Assembly: GCA_963773155.1 (NCBI GenBank)
Contig: CAVZAB010000025.1
Span: forward strand, 62,001-126,000
DNA from: CAVZAB01 sp963773155
GTDB taxonomy: Bacteria; Pseudomonadota; Alphaproteobacteria; Rhizobiales; Beijerinckiaceae
Length of the DNA stretch: 64,000 bases
Direction of reading: 5' to 3'
Below, one piece after another: positions 8,082 through 17,021 of the stretch (within the stretch, counting starts at the first letter, position 1; every line of letters starts with the position of its first letter). A program made the translations under genes and the position numbers. Under the pieces are notes generated by a model. That model saw only the letters and a list, made by a program, of their open reading frames with translations, had not been told where the DNA came from and ran no database searches.

Positions 8082-9150
8082 TCAAACCGAAGCGCTCTTG
8101 AATCGGACTAGCGCCGCTTCAGCGAGCGTCAAATAGCGGCGGGCGAGGGGTTCCCATTTGGTCGGGTCGCGTGGCTTGGCGTCGAGCAGGTGGGCGAGGG
8201 TCAATCTTGCGCGAAGCTCTGCCCGAATTGCCTGATAAATTTCGAATATCGCCACCGGCGACGGGCGGTTGAGAATGGCAAAGACCTTGGCGATCAATGT
8301 CGGACCGAAAGTTTGCGCTCCGAGCATCGCGCATTCCACGCCAAGCAACGCGAGTTCGTCTGCCGGGTCGATTATGCGCAAGTCAGCATTGAATTCCAGG
8401 CAGTCAAATATTACGATGCCGTTTTCAAAACATATGTGTTCCGGTCGCAGGTCGCCATGCCCCTCGACAATTTCACCATTTTCGGCGCGTTGTTCGAGCA
8501 ATGGCCTCGCGCTCGTCAGCGCTTCATCCATTCGCCTGAGAAAGGTGGGAATACGACCATGATCCAACTGAAAATTCCGTTGCGTCAAAATTCGCCGGCT
8601 GATTTCGTGTTCGGCCAGAATATGATCGAAGTAAATCTTGGCACTCAAATGTGGTCGTTTTGCCGATAGGTAGAATCGAGCCAAACGCTGAGCCAGTTGG
8701 TCAATGTGGTCGGGTGGAAGCGCGCCCCTGTGCAAAATTTGATCCAGCATGGATTGCGCTGGGAGGCGTCGCATAGAGACCAGCCAGTCGACAATTCTGC
8801 CATTGCCGTCGATCTCGAACTCTCCGTTCGAGACCTGCCGGAGTGCTTTGACGCCCAAATAAACGCCTGGGGCGAGACGCGCGTTCAGACTGACCTCTTG
8901 TTCACAATTGAACTTGCGGGCGGCAACGGTCGAAAAATCGAGGAAGGAATATTGAACAGGCTTCTTGATTTTGAGGAACTCGTTCGGCGCAGATGAAAAC
9001 ATAGGACATATGTGTCTCGCTGATCGAGACCTCGCCGGTCGTACATCCGAAGGCCGTTGGCGAGCTGAGGAACCGCACCTTATCTTCGAGCGGTACATCC
9101 TCGGCAGATGTCAACGCCCCGGCGCCAGAGGGATCGGGATCGGACGGCAA
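8082..9150 (-). CDS. Aminoglycoside phosphotransferase (APH)-fold kinase-like protein, frame broken near the N-terminus
   Basis: The main frame carries an APH-like kinase core: FLDFST, LNARLAPGVYLGV, LVSMRRLPAQSMLDQIL, catalytic-loop GHGDLRPEHICF, and IFDCLEFNADLRIIDPADE. The N-terminal part lies in another frame (upstream to about 9150): VRFLSSPTAFGCTTGEVSIS then ETHMSYVFICAERV. Deleting one base at about 8975-8978 joins AERV to LKIKKPVQYSFLDFST, the continuation expected from the homologous first domain of the kinase fusion at 24709. Such proteins phosphorylate unknown small molecules. TTG at 9150 is a possible start, but the true start is uncertain. It is convergent with the PAS-PRPP-synthase gene. 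Confidence 0.68.
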
Positions 9151-9303
9151 ATGCGGATCTCCAGGCGCTGTGCGCGCGGGACTAAATTAGGTACTTACCC
9201 GATTTGTGGCAGCAATCTTGTTTCGCTGCCAATGAGGGTCTAAGGTCAGCGTTGGCGCGCGGTGCCGGGTTTTTGAGGGTCAACCGCTTGCAAGAGGGGG
9301 GCC

Positions 9304-9753
9304 ATGAAGTCAGAAAGTGCTGGTGTGACCAAGGCGGGAACCGGAATTGACGGGATAATTTGGAATATTCTGGGTCAGACTTACATTCCCAAGCAAGTCA
9401 GCGCCAATTCATTTTCATGGCACGCCAGTTTTCCGCCGGGAACATTTGTACCGCCGCATATTCATCCAACCCAGGACGAATATGTCTATATGCTTGAGGG
9501 TTATTTCGAGCTTATGCTTGACGGCAGGGATTTCGTTGCGACCGCGGGTGATCTCATCCGCCTGCCGCAAGGGCTTGCGCACGGAATCTTCAACAAAACC
9601 GAACAGACCGTCAAATGTCTCTTCTGGGTGACGCCGACCCGCAAGCTCTACGATCTATTCTGGGCGATCCACGCGATGAAGGAACAGGAGCCAGCCGAAG
9701 TCGTGGCCCTTGCGGCGCACTACGAGGTCAGTTTCCTCCCGCCATCGGCCTAG
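9304..9753 (+). CDS. Cupin-domain protein
   Basis: 149 residues with both cupin motifs: motif 1 at PPGTFVPPHIHPTQDEYVYM (metal-binding HxH and Glu) and motif 2 at GDLIRLPQGLAHGIFN. This is a small single-domain beta-barrel that normally binds a divalent metal, with a role ranging from dioxygenase to sugar or ligand binding. ATG 9304 follows a purine-rich AAGAGGGGGCC ribosome-binding sequence. It ends exactly next to the end of the leftward flavin monooxygenase gene. The substrate cannot be inferred. Confidence 0.82.
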   Translation: MKSESAGVTKAGTGIDGIIWNILGQTYIPKQVSANSFSWHASFPPGTFVPPHIHPTQDEYVYMLEGYFELMLDGRDFVATAGDLIRLPQGLAHGIFNKTEQTVKCLFWVTPTRKLYDLFWAIHAMKEQEPAEVVALAAHYEVSFLPPSA

Positions 9754-11010
9754 TCAGGCGGCTTTGCTGCTGGCCGGTTGATTGACCTGAGTGTCGGCGA
9801 AGCCAGCCGATGCGGCATAGCCTTGAACAATGGCCTTGCGCTGTTCGAAGGGCAGTATCTCGTCGATCTGAGAAAAACCGTCCGGCGCGAGGGCCTCGAC
9901 GGCATCGATGACGCCCTCGGGACCGCCGCGGCGGTTGAGGGTGACGATTTGCGCGGTCGCCGGCCTCCGCTCCTGCTCGTAGGCAAACAGCGCGTGGCCG
10001 GGGTGATCGGCACTGACCAGGTGATCGCTCAGGCAACGGGCGTCGAGGATTGCCTGGCTCGCGCCATTGGAGCCGACGGGATACATCGGGTGGGCGGCAT
10101 CGCCGAGCAATGTGACACGGCCCCGCGACCAATGGGTCAGCGGATCGCGGTCGCACATCGGATATTCCCAAAAGCTTTCGGTCAATTCAATGAGATGCGC
10201 GACGTCGATTCCCGGCAGGGAAAATCGGCGCACGTGCGGCATCAGGTCTTCGAAACGTCCTGGGCGGGACCAATCTTCCTTGCGCGGTGGCGGCCCGCTT
10301 TGGCCGAGCCTTGCGGCCACGGCCCAATTGGTCAACATCGTGCCCGGGCGCTTTCCGACGGCAATTGGATAGAGGACGAATTTGGCCGCCATGCCGCCGG
10401 CAACGATCATCGAGCGCCCGTCGAGAAACTCAGGCCAGTCGAGAGCGCCGCGCCACAGCATTATCCCGTTCCAGCGCGGCGGGCCTTCGCTGGGAAACAG
10501 CGCGCTGCGGACCGTCGAATGGATACCGTCGGCGCCGATCAGAAGGTCGCCGCGAGTGGTTTCGACATGCCGGTTGTCCCGGTCGAAGAACCACGCCGTC
10601 ACGCCGCCTTCATCGTGCTGCCAGGCGCCAAGGCGGCGGGCGTGATGGATGCGACCTTCGCCAAGTCTTGCGCGAACGGCCTGGTAAAGGATCTTCTGCA
10701 GTCCGCCCCGGTGGATCGAAAATTGCGGAAAAGCGAGACCGGCTGAAAGGCCGCGTTTCTCGCGCCATATCTCCTGGCCGAACCGGTTGCAATAGAGCAA
10801 TTCGTGGGTGCGGACGCCAACCCGGTCAAGCCGTTCGAGCAGCCCCAAAGCGGCCAATTCCTTGATGGCATGCGGCAGCGTGTTGATGCCGACGCCCAAT
10901 TCCCGGCTTTCGCTGGCCTGTTCGAAGACTTCGCATTCAATGCCACGCTCGGCCAGCATGAGCGCGCTGACCAAACCGCCGATCCCGCCTCCGACGATCA
11001 AAACACGCAT
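9754..11010 (-). CDS. FAD-dependent aromatic-ring hydroxylase-type monooxygenase
   Basis: 418 residues of the PHBH/salicylate-hydroxylase class. The N-terminal FAD Rossmann motif is VLIVGGGIGGLVSALMLAER, the DG motif is LLIGADGIHSTVRS, and the second FAD motif is VTLLGDAAHPMYPVGSNGAS. Such flavoproteins use NAD(P)H and O2 to hydroxylate aromatic or heteroaromatic rings. It lies 64 bp downstream of hutD on the same strand, so it may be read with the hut operon. A link to histidine or urocanate metabolism is conceivable but not shown. ATG start at 11010. Confidence 0.87.
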   Translation of the reverse strand: MRVLIVGGGIGGLVSALMLAERGIECEVFEQASESRELGVGINTLPHAIKELAALGLLERLDRVGVRTHELLYCNRFGQEIWREKRGLSAGLAFPQFSIHRGGLQKILYQAVRARLGEGRIHHARRLGAWQHDEGGVTAWFFDRDNRHVETTRGDLLIGADGIHSTVRSALFPSEGPPRWNGIMLWRGALDWPEFLDGRSMIVAGGMAAKFVLYPIAVGKRPGTMLTNWAVAARLGQSGPPPRKEDWSRPGRFEDLMPHVRRFSLPGIDVAHLIELTESFWEYPMCDRDPLTHWSRGRVTLLGDAAHPMYPVGSNGASQAILDARCLSDHLVSADHPGHALFAYEQERRPATAQIVTLNRRGGPEGVIDAVEALAPDGFSQIDEILPFEQRKAIVQGYAASAGFADTQVNQPASSKAA

Positions 11011-11074
11011 TCTGCCACCTGTTCGGCCAGGAATGCCATGCTAGGGAGCTTTCTTTCCGCCAGCAAGCGGGGCC

Positions 11075-11668
11075 TCAGTCCGGCCGGAGGTCGATGGCAA
11101 GGAGGTCGGCGTCGGAGCGCAACGTCAGGGCGACCCGCTCGCCCCGCTCGATCAGCAGCGTGTCGCCGCAGCAAAGGTCGCCTGCCGGCTGCGTTAGCCT
11201 TGCTTGACCGGCTCTGACATAGAGCGCGCAGGGGCCGCTCGGGGAAGCCGCGACTTGCCCCGCCCTGCCGGCCACGGCGCGGACCTGATGGCGCCAGCGG
11301 CCGCGCCGGGTCATGACGTTCAAATCGACGACTGGACCATCGACAAGCCGTGCCCGTACGGGAATATCGGCGGCAAAGGAAAGCGGGGCCGATTGTCGGT
11401 CGAGGCGGACGGTCCTGCCAGGCTCGAACGTCAAGTCCAAACCATTGCCGCGGACGATTGCCAATGTCCGGTCGATTCCCGGGAAGATCGAAAATACAGA
11501 ACCCTCGCTGACCACGGCGGTGCTGAGACGCCAGTCGAAACAATCGAGCCCGGCCTGTGATGGATCGATGGCAATCTCGAACGTAATGCCGCGGCCATTC
11601 TTCCAGGGCATCCGCCGATACTGGGTGGCAGCAATATATTGAATGGCCAAGCCTCCGCCGGTCGTCAA
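11075..11668 (-). CDS. hutD: HutD family protein (histidine utilisation)
   Basis: About 197 residues of a HutD/Ves-like double-cupin fold: the N-terminal YRRMPWKNGRGITFEIA is the family signature, followed by FDWRLSTAVV and SIFPGIDRTLAIVRGNGL. HutD is thought to bind formylated intermediates and act as a governor of hut flux; it is not a pathway enzyme. The preferred start is TTG at 11668-11666, overlapping the TGA stop of hutU (11667-11665). This continues the overlap pattern of the operon. A second TTG lies a few codons downstream. An upstream extension within hutU is not credible because it would read antisense-type residues without homology. Confidence 0.85.
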   Translation of the reverse strand: MTTGGGLAIQYIAATQYRRMPWKNGRGITFEIAIDPSQAGLDCFDWRLSTAVVSEGSVFSIFPGIDRTLAIVRGNGLDLTFEPGRTVRLDRQSAPLSFAADIPVRARLVDGPVVDLNVMTRRGRWRHQVRAVAGRAGQVAASPSGPCALYVRAGQARLTQPAGDLCCGDTLLIERGERVALTLRSDADLLAIDLRPD

Positions 11669-13347
11669 CGCGCGAGAATGCCGGGCAGATCGAGCTGGTG
11701 TTCGCGCGCGCAGGCGAGGGCGTCCTCGTAGCCGGCGTCGGCATGCCGCATGACACCGGTTGCCGGATCGTTCCACAGAACCCGGCCGACCCGCTCGCCC
11801 GCCGCCTTCGAGCCGTCGCAAACGATCACCATGCCCGCATGTTGAGAAAAGCCCATACCGACACCGCCGCCATGATGGAACGAAACCCAGGTTGCCCCGG
11901 AGGCGCAATTGAGCAAAGCGTTAAGAATCGGCCAGTCCGAGACGGCGTCGGAGCCGTCGCGCATCGCCTCGGTCTCGCGATTGGGGCTAGCGACGGAGCC
12001 GGAATCCAGATGGTCGCGGCCGATGACGATAGGCGCCTTGAGTTCGCCGCGTGCGACCATCTCGTTGAAGGCCTGACCAAGCCGATGGCGATCGCCGAGC
12101 CCTACCCAGCAGATGCGGGCTGGCAATCCTTGGAATTTGATTCTTGCCCGCGCCATGTCCAGCCAATGGTGCAGATGCCGGTTGTTTGGCAGGAGCTCTT
12201 TCACCTTCTCGTCGGTTCGATAAATGTCCTCCGGATCGCCGGAGAGGGCGCACCAGCGGAAAGGCCCGATACCCCGGCAAAACAGCGGTCGAATATAGGC
12301 CGGCACAAAACCCGGAAAATCAAAGGCGTGGGTGACGCCCTCCTCGAAGGCCATTTGGCGGATGTTATTGCCATAGTCGAGCACCGGGATGCCGCGCGTA
12401 TGGAAATCGAGCATAGCGCGGACCTGTTCGGCCATCGATTGGCGGGCGGCGCGCGCCAGCCCGGCCGGGTCGCCGTCGCGCTGCCTTTCCCATTGCGTCA
12501 GCGTCCACCCCTTCGGCAAATAGCCATTGACTGGATCATGGGCGGAGGTCTGGTCGGTGACTACGTCCGGCCGGACGCCGCGCCGCACCAGTTCGGGAAA
12601 GACCTCGGCGGCATTGCCGAGAACGCCGACCGATCGCGGCTGGCGGTCCTCGCAGGATCGCTGGATGATCGCCAAGGCCTCGTCGAGGTCCTTTGCCTGC
12701 ACGTCGAGATAGCCAGTACGCAACCGCATCTCGATCCGGCTCGGCTGGCATTCGACGGCGAGCATCGAGGCGCCGGCCATGGTCGCGGCGAGCGGCTGCG
12801 CGCCGCCCATGCCGCCTAGCCCGGCGGTGAGGATCCACTTGCCCGCAAGATCACCGCCGTAATGTCGCCGCCCGACTTCGACGAAGGTTTCGTAGGTGCC
12901 CTGGACGATGCCCTGCGAACCAATATAGATCCAGGAACCAGCCGTCATCTGGCCGTACATCATCAGTCCCTTGCGATCGAGCTCCTGGAATTTTTCCCAT
13001 GTCGCCCAATGCGGCACGAGGTTGGAATTGGCAATGAGAACCCGCGGGGCCTCGCCGTGGGTGGTGAAGACGCCGACCGGCTTTCCCGACTGGATCAGCA
13101 ATGTCTGGTCAGCCTCAAGCAGCCGCAATGCTGCGACGATGCGATCAAAACTCGCCCAGTCGCGGGCGGCCCGGCCGATTCCCCCGTAGACCACGAGTTC
13201 GCTAGGCTTTTCCGCGACCTCGGGGTCGAGATTGTTCATCAGCATCCGCAGCGGCGCCTCAGTGAACCAGCTCTTGGCGGATAAAGTGGTGCCGTGCGGG
13301 CTGCGGATAACCCGGGCATTATCGGTGCGGTTCAAAACCTGGGTCAT
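11665..13347 (-). CDS. hutU: Urocanate hydratase
   Basis: 560 residues, the usual length for HutU. It converts urocanate to 4-imidazolone-5-propionate using tightly bound NAD+ as an electrophile. Seen in the sequence: the N-terminal ELVVYGGIGRAARDW, MMYGQMTAGSWIYIGSQGI, the dinucleotide motif TAGLGGMGGAQPLA and the late NALLNCASGATWVSFHHGGG region characteristic of the family. The ATG overlaps the TGA of hutG by ATGA (13347-13344), so translation is probably coupled. This is the second step of histidine degradation. Confidence 0.97.
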   Translation of the reverse strand: MTQVLNRTDNARVIRSPHGTTLSAKSWFTEAPLRMLMNNLDPEVAEKPSELVVYGGIGRAARDWASFDRIVAALRLLEADQTLLIQSGKPVGVFTTHGEAPRVLIANSNLVPHWATWEKFQELDRKGLMMYGQMTAGSWIYIGSQGIVQGTYETFVEVGRRHYGGDLAGKWILTAGLGGMGGAQPLAATMAGASMLAVECQPSRIEMRLRTGYLDVQAKDLDEALAIIQRSCEDRQPRSVGVLGNAAEVFPELVRRGVRPDVVTDQTSAHDPVNGYLPKGWTLTQWERQRDGDPAGLARAARQSMAEQVRAMLDFHTRGIPVLDYGNNIRQMAFEEGVTHAFDFPGFVPAYIRPLFCRGIGPFRWCALSGDPEDIYRTDEKVKELLPNNRHLHHWLDMARARIKFQGLPARICWVGLGDRHRLGQAFNEMVARGELKAPIVIGRDHLDSGSVASPNRETEAMRDGSDAVSDWPILNALLNCASGATWVSFHHGGGVGMGFSQHAGMVIVCDGSKAAGERVGRVLWNDPATGVMRHADAGYEDALACAREHQLDLPGILAR

Positions 13348-14180
13348 GCCGTGAAATCCTTGGGCTGACTGCGGGCGAAGTCGCGACAGGCCGTCAGAAT
13401 ATGGCTGAGCAGCGCCTGCATCGGGGCGGCCGTCTGCTCGTCAAAGGGCTGCGGCCAATTGGTTTCGTCGAGGGATCCGATCGGTTCGGCCATGTAGCTG
13501 CGGCACGCGAGCTCCAACTGCACCGCGTGGACGCCGCCTGCCGGATCGCCAATTGAGCGGGTGATATAGCCACCCTTGAAACGCCCATTGCTGACGAAGT
13601 CAAAAGAGGAAGCGGCGCAAATCTCCTCAATGCGGCGCTGCAAATGTGGCGAGCAGCTGCGGCCGTCGTTGTTGCCGATATTGAAATTGGGCAGGGTGCC
13701 TTCGAACAAGCGCGGGATGCGTGAGCGGATCGAATGACAATCATAGACGACGACGTGGGAGTGCTGCTGCCTGAGCCTCCTGACTTCGGCGCTAAGCGCT
13801 GCGTGATAGGGATCGAAATAGGCCTCCCGACGTGCCGCAATCTCTTCGAGTGTCGGCAATTGATCGGGCCAATAAAGTTCTTCGCCGTCAAAAGTCGTGG
13901 TTGGACATAGGCTCGTGGTCGCTTGGCCGGGATAAAGGGACTGACCGGACGGATCGCGGTTGACGTCGATGAGCGTACGCGACAAGGAGGTTTGGACCAG
14001 GCTCACTTTGAGGTCGCGGCAACACGTCGCGTAGAGCCTGTCGATCCACCAATCGGTGTCCTTGCGGGCGAGCCAGGGTGAGCGCAGCCGCGCCTCCAGG
14101 GCGGCCGGAATATCTGTTCCTGTGTGCGGTATGCTGATGACGAGAGGTGCGCTGCCGCGGATAATACTGAGACCGATCAT
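13344..14180 (-). CDS. hutG: N-formylglutamate amidohydrolase
   Basis: 278 residues of the N-formylglutamate deformylase family: PLVISIPHTGTDIPAAL, KDTDWWIDRLY, SLSRTLIDVNRDPSG, YDCHSIRSRIPRLFEG and YITRSIGDP are diagnostic. It releases formate from N-formyl-L-glutamate, the last step of the five-step histidine pathway that HutF feeds. ATG 14180 overlaps the TGA of hutH (14179-14177), so the longer upstream frame extension is not needed. The stop overlaps the hutU start in the same way. Confidence 0.95.
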   Translation of the reverse strand: MIGLSIIRGSAPLVISIPHTGTDIPAALEARLRSPWLARKDTDWWIDRLYATCCRDLKVSLVQTSLSRTLIDVNRDPSGQSLYPGQATTSLCPTTTFDGEELYWPDQLPTLEEIAARREAYFDPYHAALSAEVRRLRQQHSHVVVYDCHSIRSRIPRLFEGTLPNFNIGNNDGRSCSPHLQRRIEEICAASSFDFVSNGRFKGGYITRSIGDPAGGVHAVQLELACRSYMAEPIGSLDETNWPQPFDEQTAAPMQALLSHILTACRDFARSQPKDFTA

Positions 14181-15721
14181 GGCGCAATAGCCAGCGCTGG
14201 AAGCAAATCTCGGCCGGCCGCCGCGGCAAGCGTTCCCTCGCGCACAAGCGTTGCGGCTTTGGCAATATCCGGGGCGAAATGGCGATCCTCGTAGAGACCG
14301 GGAACCTGCGCCCGGACGAGCGAACGACAACGCTCGAGCGGCGGCGAACTGGTCAGCGGCGCATGGAAATCGAGACCTTGGACGCCCGCTAGAACCTCGA
14401 TGGCGACGACATGGGCGACATTCTCGGCCATGGCGAGAAGACGGCAGGCGCCATGCGCAGCCATCGAGACATGGTCTTCCTGATTGGCCGACGTCGGGAT
14501 CGAATCGACGCTGGCGGGATGGGCGCGCTGCTTGTTCTCCGAAACGAGCGCTGCGGCAGTGACATGCGCGATCATGAAACCGGAATTTAGCCCTGGCCGT
14601 GGAGTTAAGAAGGCGGGCAGGCGGGAAATGGCGGAATCGACCAGCATGGCAATGCGCCGCTCGCTCAGCGAACCGATTTCGCATAGCGCCAGGGCAATCA
14701 TGTCGGCAGCAAAGGCTACAGGCTCGGCATGGAAATTGCCGCCGGAAATGGCTTCACCCGTTGCGGGGAATACCAGGGGATTGTCTGATACGGCATTGGC
14801 CTCGATCGAAAGCGTGGTGGCAGCCTGGCTCAGAATATCGAGGATGGCACCCATGACCTGTGGCTGACAGCGCAGGCAATAGGGATCTTGGATGCGATCG
14901 TCGTCGGTCAGGTGCGAGGCCCGGATGGCGCTCGAATACATTAGGTCGCGGAGGGCTGCGGCGACCTTGATCTGGCCTTGGTGCCGGCGTAGCGCATGGA
15001 TGCGCGGATCGAACGGCCCATCGGATCCCTTGGCCGCGTCGGTGCTCAAGGCGCCGGCGATCAGGGCGGCTTCGAAGACTCGTTCACTCCGGAACAGGCT
15101 AGCCAAGGCGACGGCCGTGGAGAATTGGGTGCCATTGAGTAGCGCAAGCCCCTCCTTGGGGCCGAGCACGAGCGGCGATAGGTGAGCCTTGGCTAGCGCC
15201 GCCCGCGCCGGCATAAGCAGGCCCTCGAACCAGGCCTCGCCTTCGCCGATCATGGTGGCGCTCATGTGGGCGAGCGGGGCAAGATCGCCCGACGCGCCGA
15301 CTGAGCCCTGCATGGGCACAAAGGGCAACACCTGGCGTTCGAGCATAGCGGCGAGAAGGTCGAGGGTCGCGAGGCTGACCCCCGAGGCCCCCTGCGCGAG
15401 GCTGGCCAGTTTCAAGGCCAGCATGAGACGAAGCGCTGGCAGGTCGAGCGGCGGGCCGACGCCGGCCGCATGCGAGAGAACCAGATTGGTCTGCAGCCGG
15501 GCTAGATCGGAAGTCGCTATACGGACATTGGCGAGTTTGCCGAAGCCTGTATTGACTCCGTAGATTGGCGCCTCGCTTGCGGCTATGGCGGCGATCGTGG
15601 CAGCCGCCGCCGCGACTCCTGGGCGACAGCCCGCTTCAAGCGTGAGCGGCGCGCCGAAATAGACGGCGCGCCAATCCTCGAGCGGGACGGCGCCGGGGGT
15701 TATGGCAATTGGCGCTGTCAC
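14177..15721 (-). CDS. hutH: Histidine ammonia-lyase
   Basis: 514 residues. It removes ammonia from histidine to give trans-urocanate. The electrophilic MIO cofactor forms from the Ala-Ser-Gly of GSVGASGDLAPLAH. YGVNTGFGKLANV, GPKEGLALLNGTQFSTA and FHAEPVAFAADMIAL also match the family. The start is GTG 15721-15719 overlapping the hutI TGA (15720-15718), giving the normal length; the open frame continues upstream only through hutI sequence. It is the first enzyme of the pathway. Confidence 0.97.
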   Translation of the reverse strand: MTAPIAITPGAVPLEDWRAVYFGAPLTLEAGCRPGVAAAAATIAAIAASEAPIYGVNTGFGKLANVRIATSDLARLQTNLVLSHAAGVGPPLDLPALRLMLALKLASLAQGASGVSLATLDLLAAMLERQVLPFVPMQGSVGASGDLAPLAHMSATMIGEGEAWFEGLLMPARAALAKAHLSPLVLGPKEGLALLNGTQFSTAVALASLFRSERVFEAALIAGALSTDAAKGSDGPFDPRIHALRRHQGQIKVAAALRDLMYSSAIRASHLTDDDRIQDPYCLRCQPQVMGAILDILSQAATTLSIEANAVSDNPLVFPATGEAISGGNFHAEPVAFAADMIALALCEIGSLSERRIAMLVDSAISRLPAFLTPRPGLNSGFMIAHVTAAALVSENKQRAHPASVDSIPTSANQEDHVSMAAHGACRLLAMAENVAHVVAIEVLAGVQGLDFHAPLTSSPPLERCRSLVRAQVPGLYEDRHFAPDIAKAATLVREGTLAAAAGRDLLPALAIAP

Positions 15722-16983
15722 GAGCCCCTCCAAATGCGAGCGTGAAGCGGGTTGAACCCGAGACGATAGACCAGCTCGGCCGGCCGCTCGACGTCCCAGA
15801 TTGCCAGATCGCAGAATTTGCCGACTTCCAACGTGCCCTTGTCGCGCAATTGTCCAAGAGCACGGGCCGCTTCCCTTGTCACGCCAGCTAGGCATTCTGC
15901 GACATTCATCCGAAACAGGGTCGCCGCCATGTTCATGATGAGGAGCAGCGAAGTCACTGGCGAAGTGCCGGGATTGCAATCGGTTGCGAGGGCCATGGGC
16001 ACACCAGCGCTACGGAAAAGGTCGATCGGCGGGCCTTGCTTTTCGCGCAGGAAATAGAAGGCGCCCGGCAAAAGCACGGCAACGCTGCCGGCTTTGGCCA
16101 GAGCCATGGCACCCTCCGCGTCGGTATATTCGAGATGATCGGCGGACAGTGCCGCATGTTCGGCGGCGAGCCGCGCGCCGTGGAGATTCGACAGCTGGTC
16201 GGCGTGAAGCTTGACCGGCAGGCGATGGGCGTGCGCCGCTTTGAACAGGCGAGCCGTCTGGTCCGGTGTGAAGGCGATGGTTTCGCAAAAGGCATCGACG
16301 GCATCGGCAAGGCCGGCCGCGGCAATCGCCGGCAGCATTTCGGCGATGATCAGATCGATATAGGCATCACGGTCGCCCTGCGCTTCGGGCGGCACGGCAT
16401 GAGCGCCAAGAAAGGTCGTCGTCACAGCGACCGGCCGGCGCGTGGCGAGCGCGCGGGCGGCCCGCAATTGCTTCATTTCCGCGGCAAGGGTCAGGCCATA
16501 GCCGGACTTTATCTCGACGGTGGTGACCCCTTCCGCCATCAGATGGTCGAGACGCGGCAGAGCGGCTTCGACCAAGGCTGGTTCGGATGCGGCGCGTGTC
16601 GCGCCCACTGTGGCCATAATGCCGCCGCCTGCTGCGGCAATGGCCTGATAAGTGGCGCCGTTCAGGCGCTGCTCGAATTCATGCGCGCGGTCGCCGCCAT
16701 AGACAAGATGGGTGTGGCAATCGATCAGACCGGGCGTTACGAGGCGTCCCGCACAATCGACATGTTCAAGCGCTTCAAGTCCCTTTGGCAATGTTTTCTG
16801 ATCGCCGAGATAGGCGATGCGGCCTTGGCGGCTGACAATCGCGGCCTGTTCGACGATTTCGAGCTCGCGCCCCGCGCCGGCCATACTCATCACGCGAGCA
16901 TTGAAGAAAACGCGGTCCGCCGCGGTCTGGTCTGGCACCTCGTAATCCTTCGCCTGCTTGATCGCGGCTCCGACGTCTGCCAT
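15718..16983 (-). CDS. hutI: Imidazolonepropionase
   Basis: 421 residues of the amidohydrolase superfamily. It hydrolyses 4-imidazolone-5-propionate to N-formimino-L-glutamate. The metal-binding DCHTHLVYGGDRAHEFEQRL, the GGGIMATVGATRAAS substrate loop, and the late LATDCNPGTSPVTSLLL are family signatures. The first 15 or so residues are poorly conserved; GTG 16938 would give a more typical N-terminus (VPDQTAADRVFFNARVMS). ATG 16983 is kept. It heads the hutI-H-G-U-D operon and is divergent from hutF with almost no intergenic space. Confidence 0.96.
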   Translation of the reverse strand: MADVGAAIKQAKDYEVPDQTAADRVFFNARVMSMAGAGRELEIVEQAAIVSRQGRIAYLGDQKTLPKGLEALEHVDCAGRLVTPGLIDCHTHLVYGGDRAHEFEQRLNGATYQAIAAAGGGIMATVGATRAASEPALVEAALPRLDHLMAEGVTTVEIKSGYGLTLAAEMKQLRAARALATRRPVAVTTTFLGAHAVPPEAQGDRDAYIDLIIAEMLPAIAAAGLADAVDAFCETIAFTPDQTARLFKAAHAHRLPVKLHADQLSNLHGARLAAEHAALSADHLEYTDAEGAMALAKAGSVAVLLPGAFYFLREKQGPPIDLFRSAGVPMALATDCNPGTSPVTSLLLIMNMAATLFRMNVAECLAGVTREAARALGQLRDKGTLEVGKFCDLAIWDVERPAELVYRLGFNPLHARIWRGS

Positions 16984-17021
16984 TGTTGGACGACATTAGA
17001 AGCGGTCCGGATGATCTGCAA

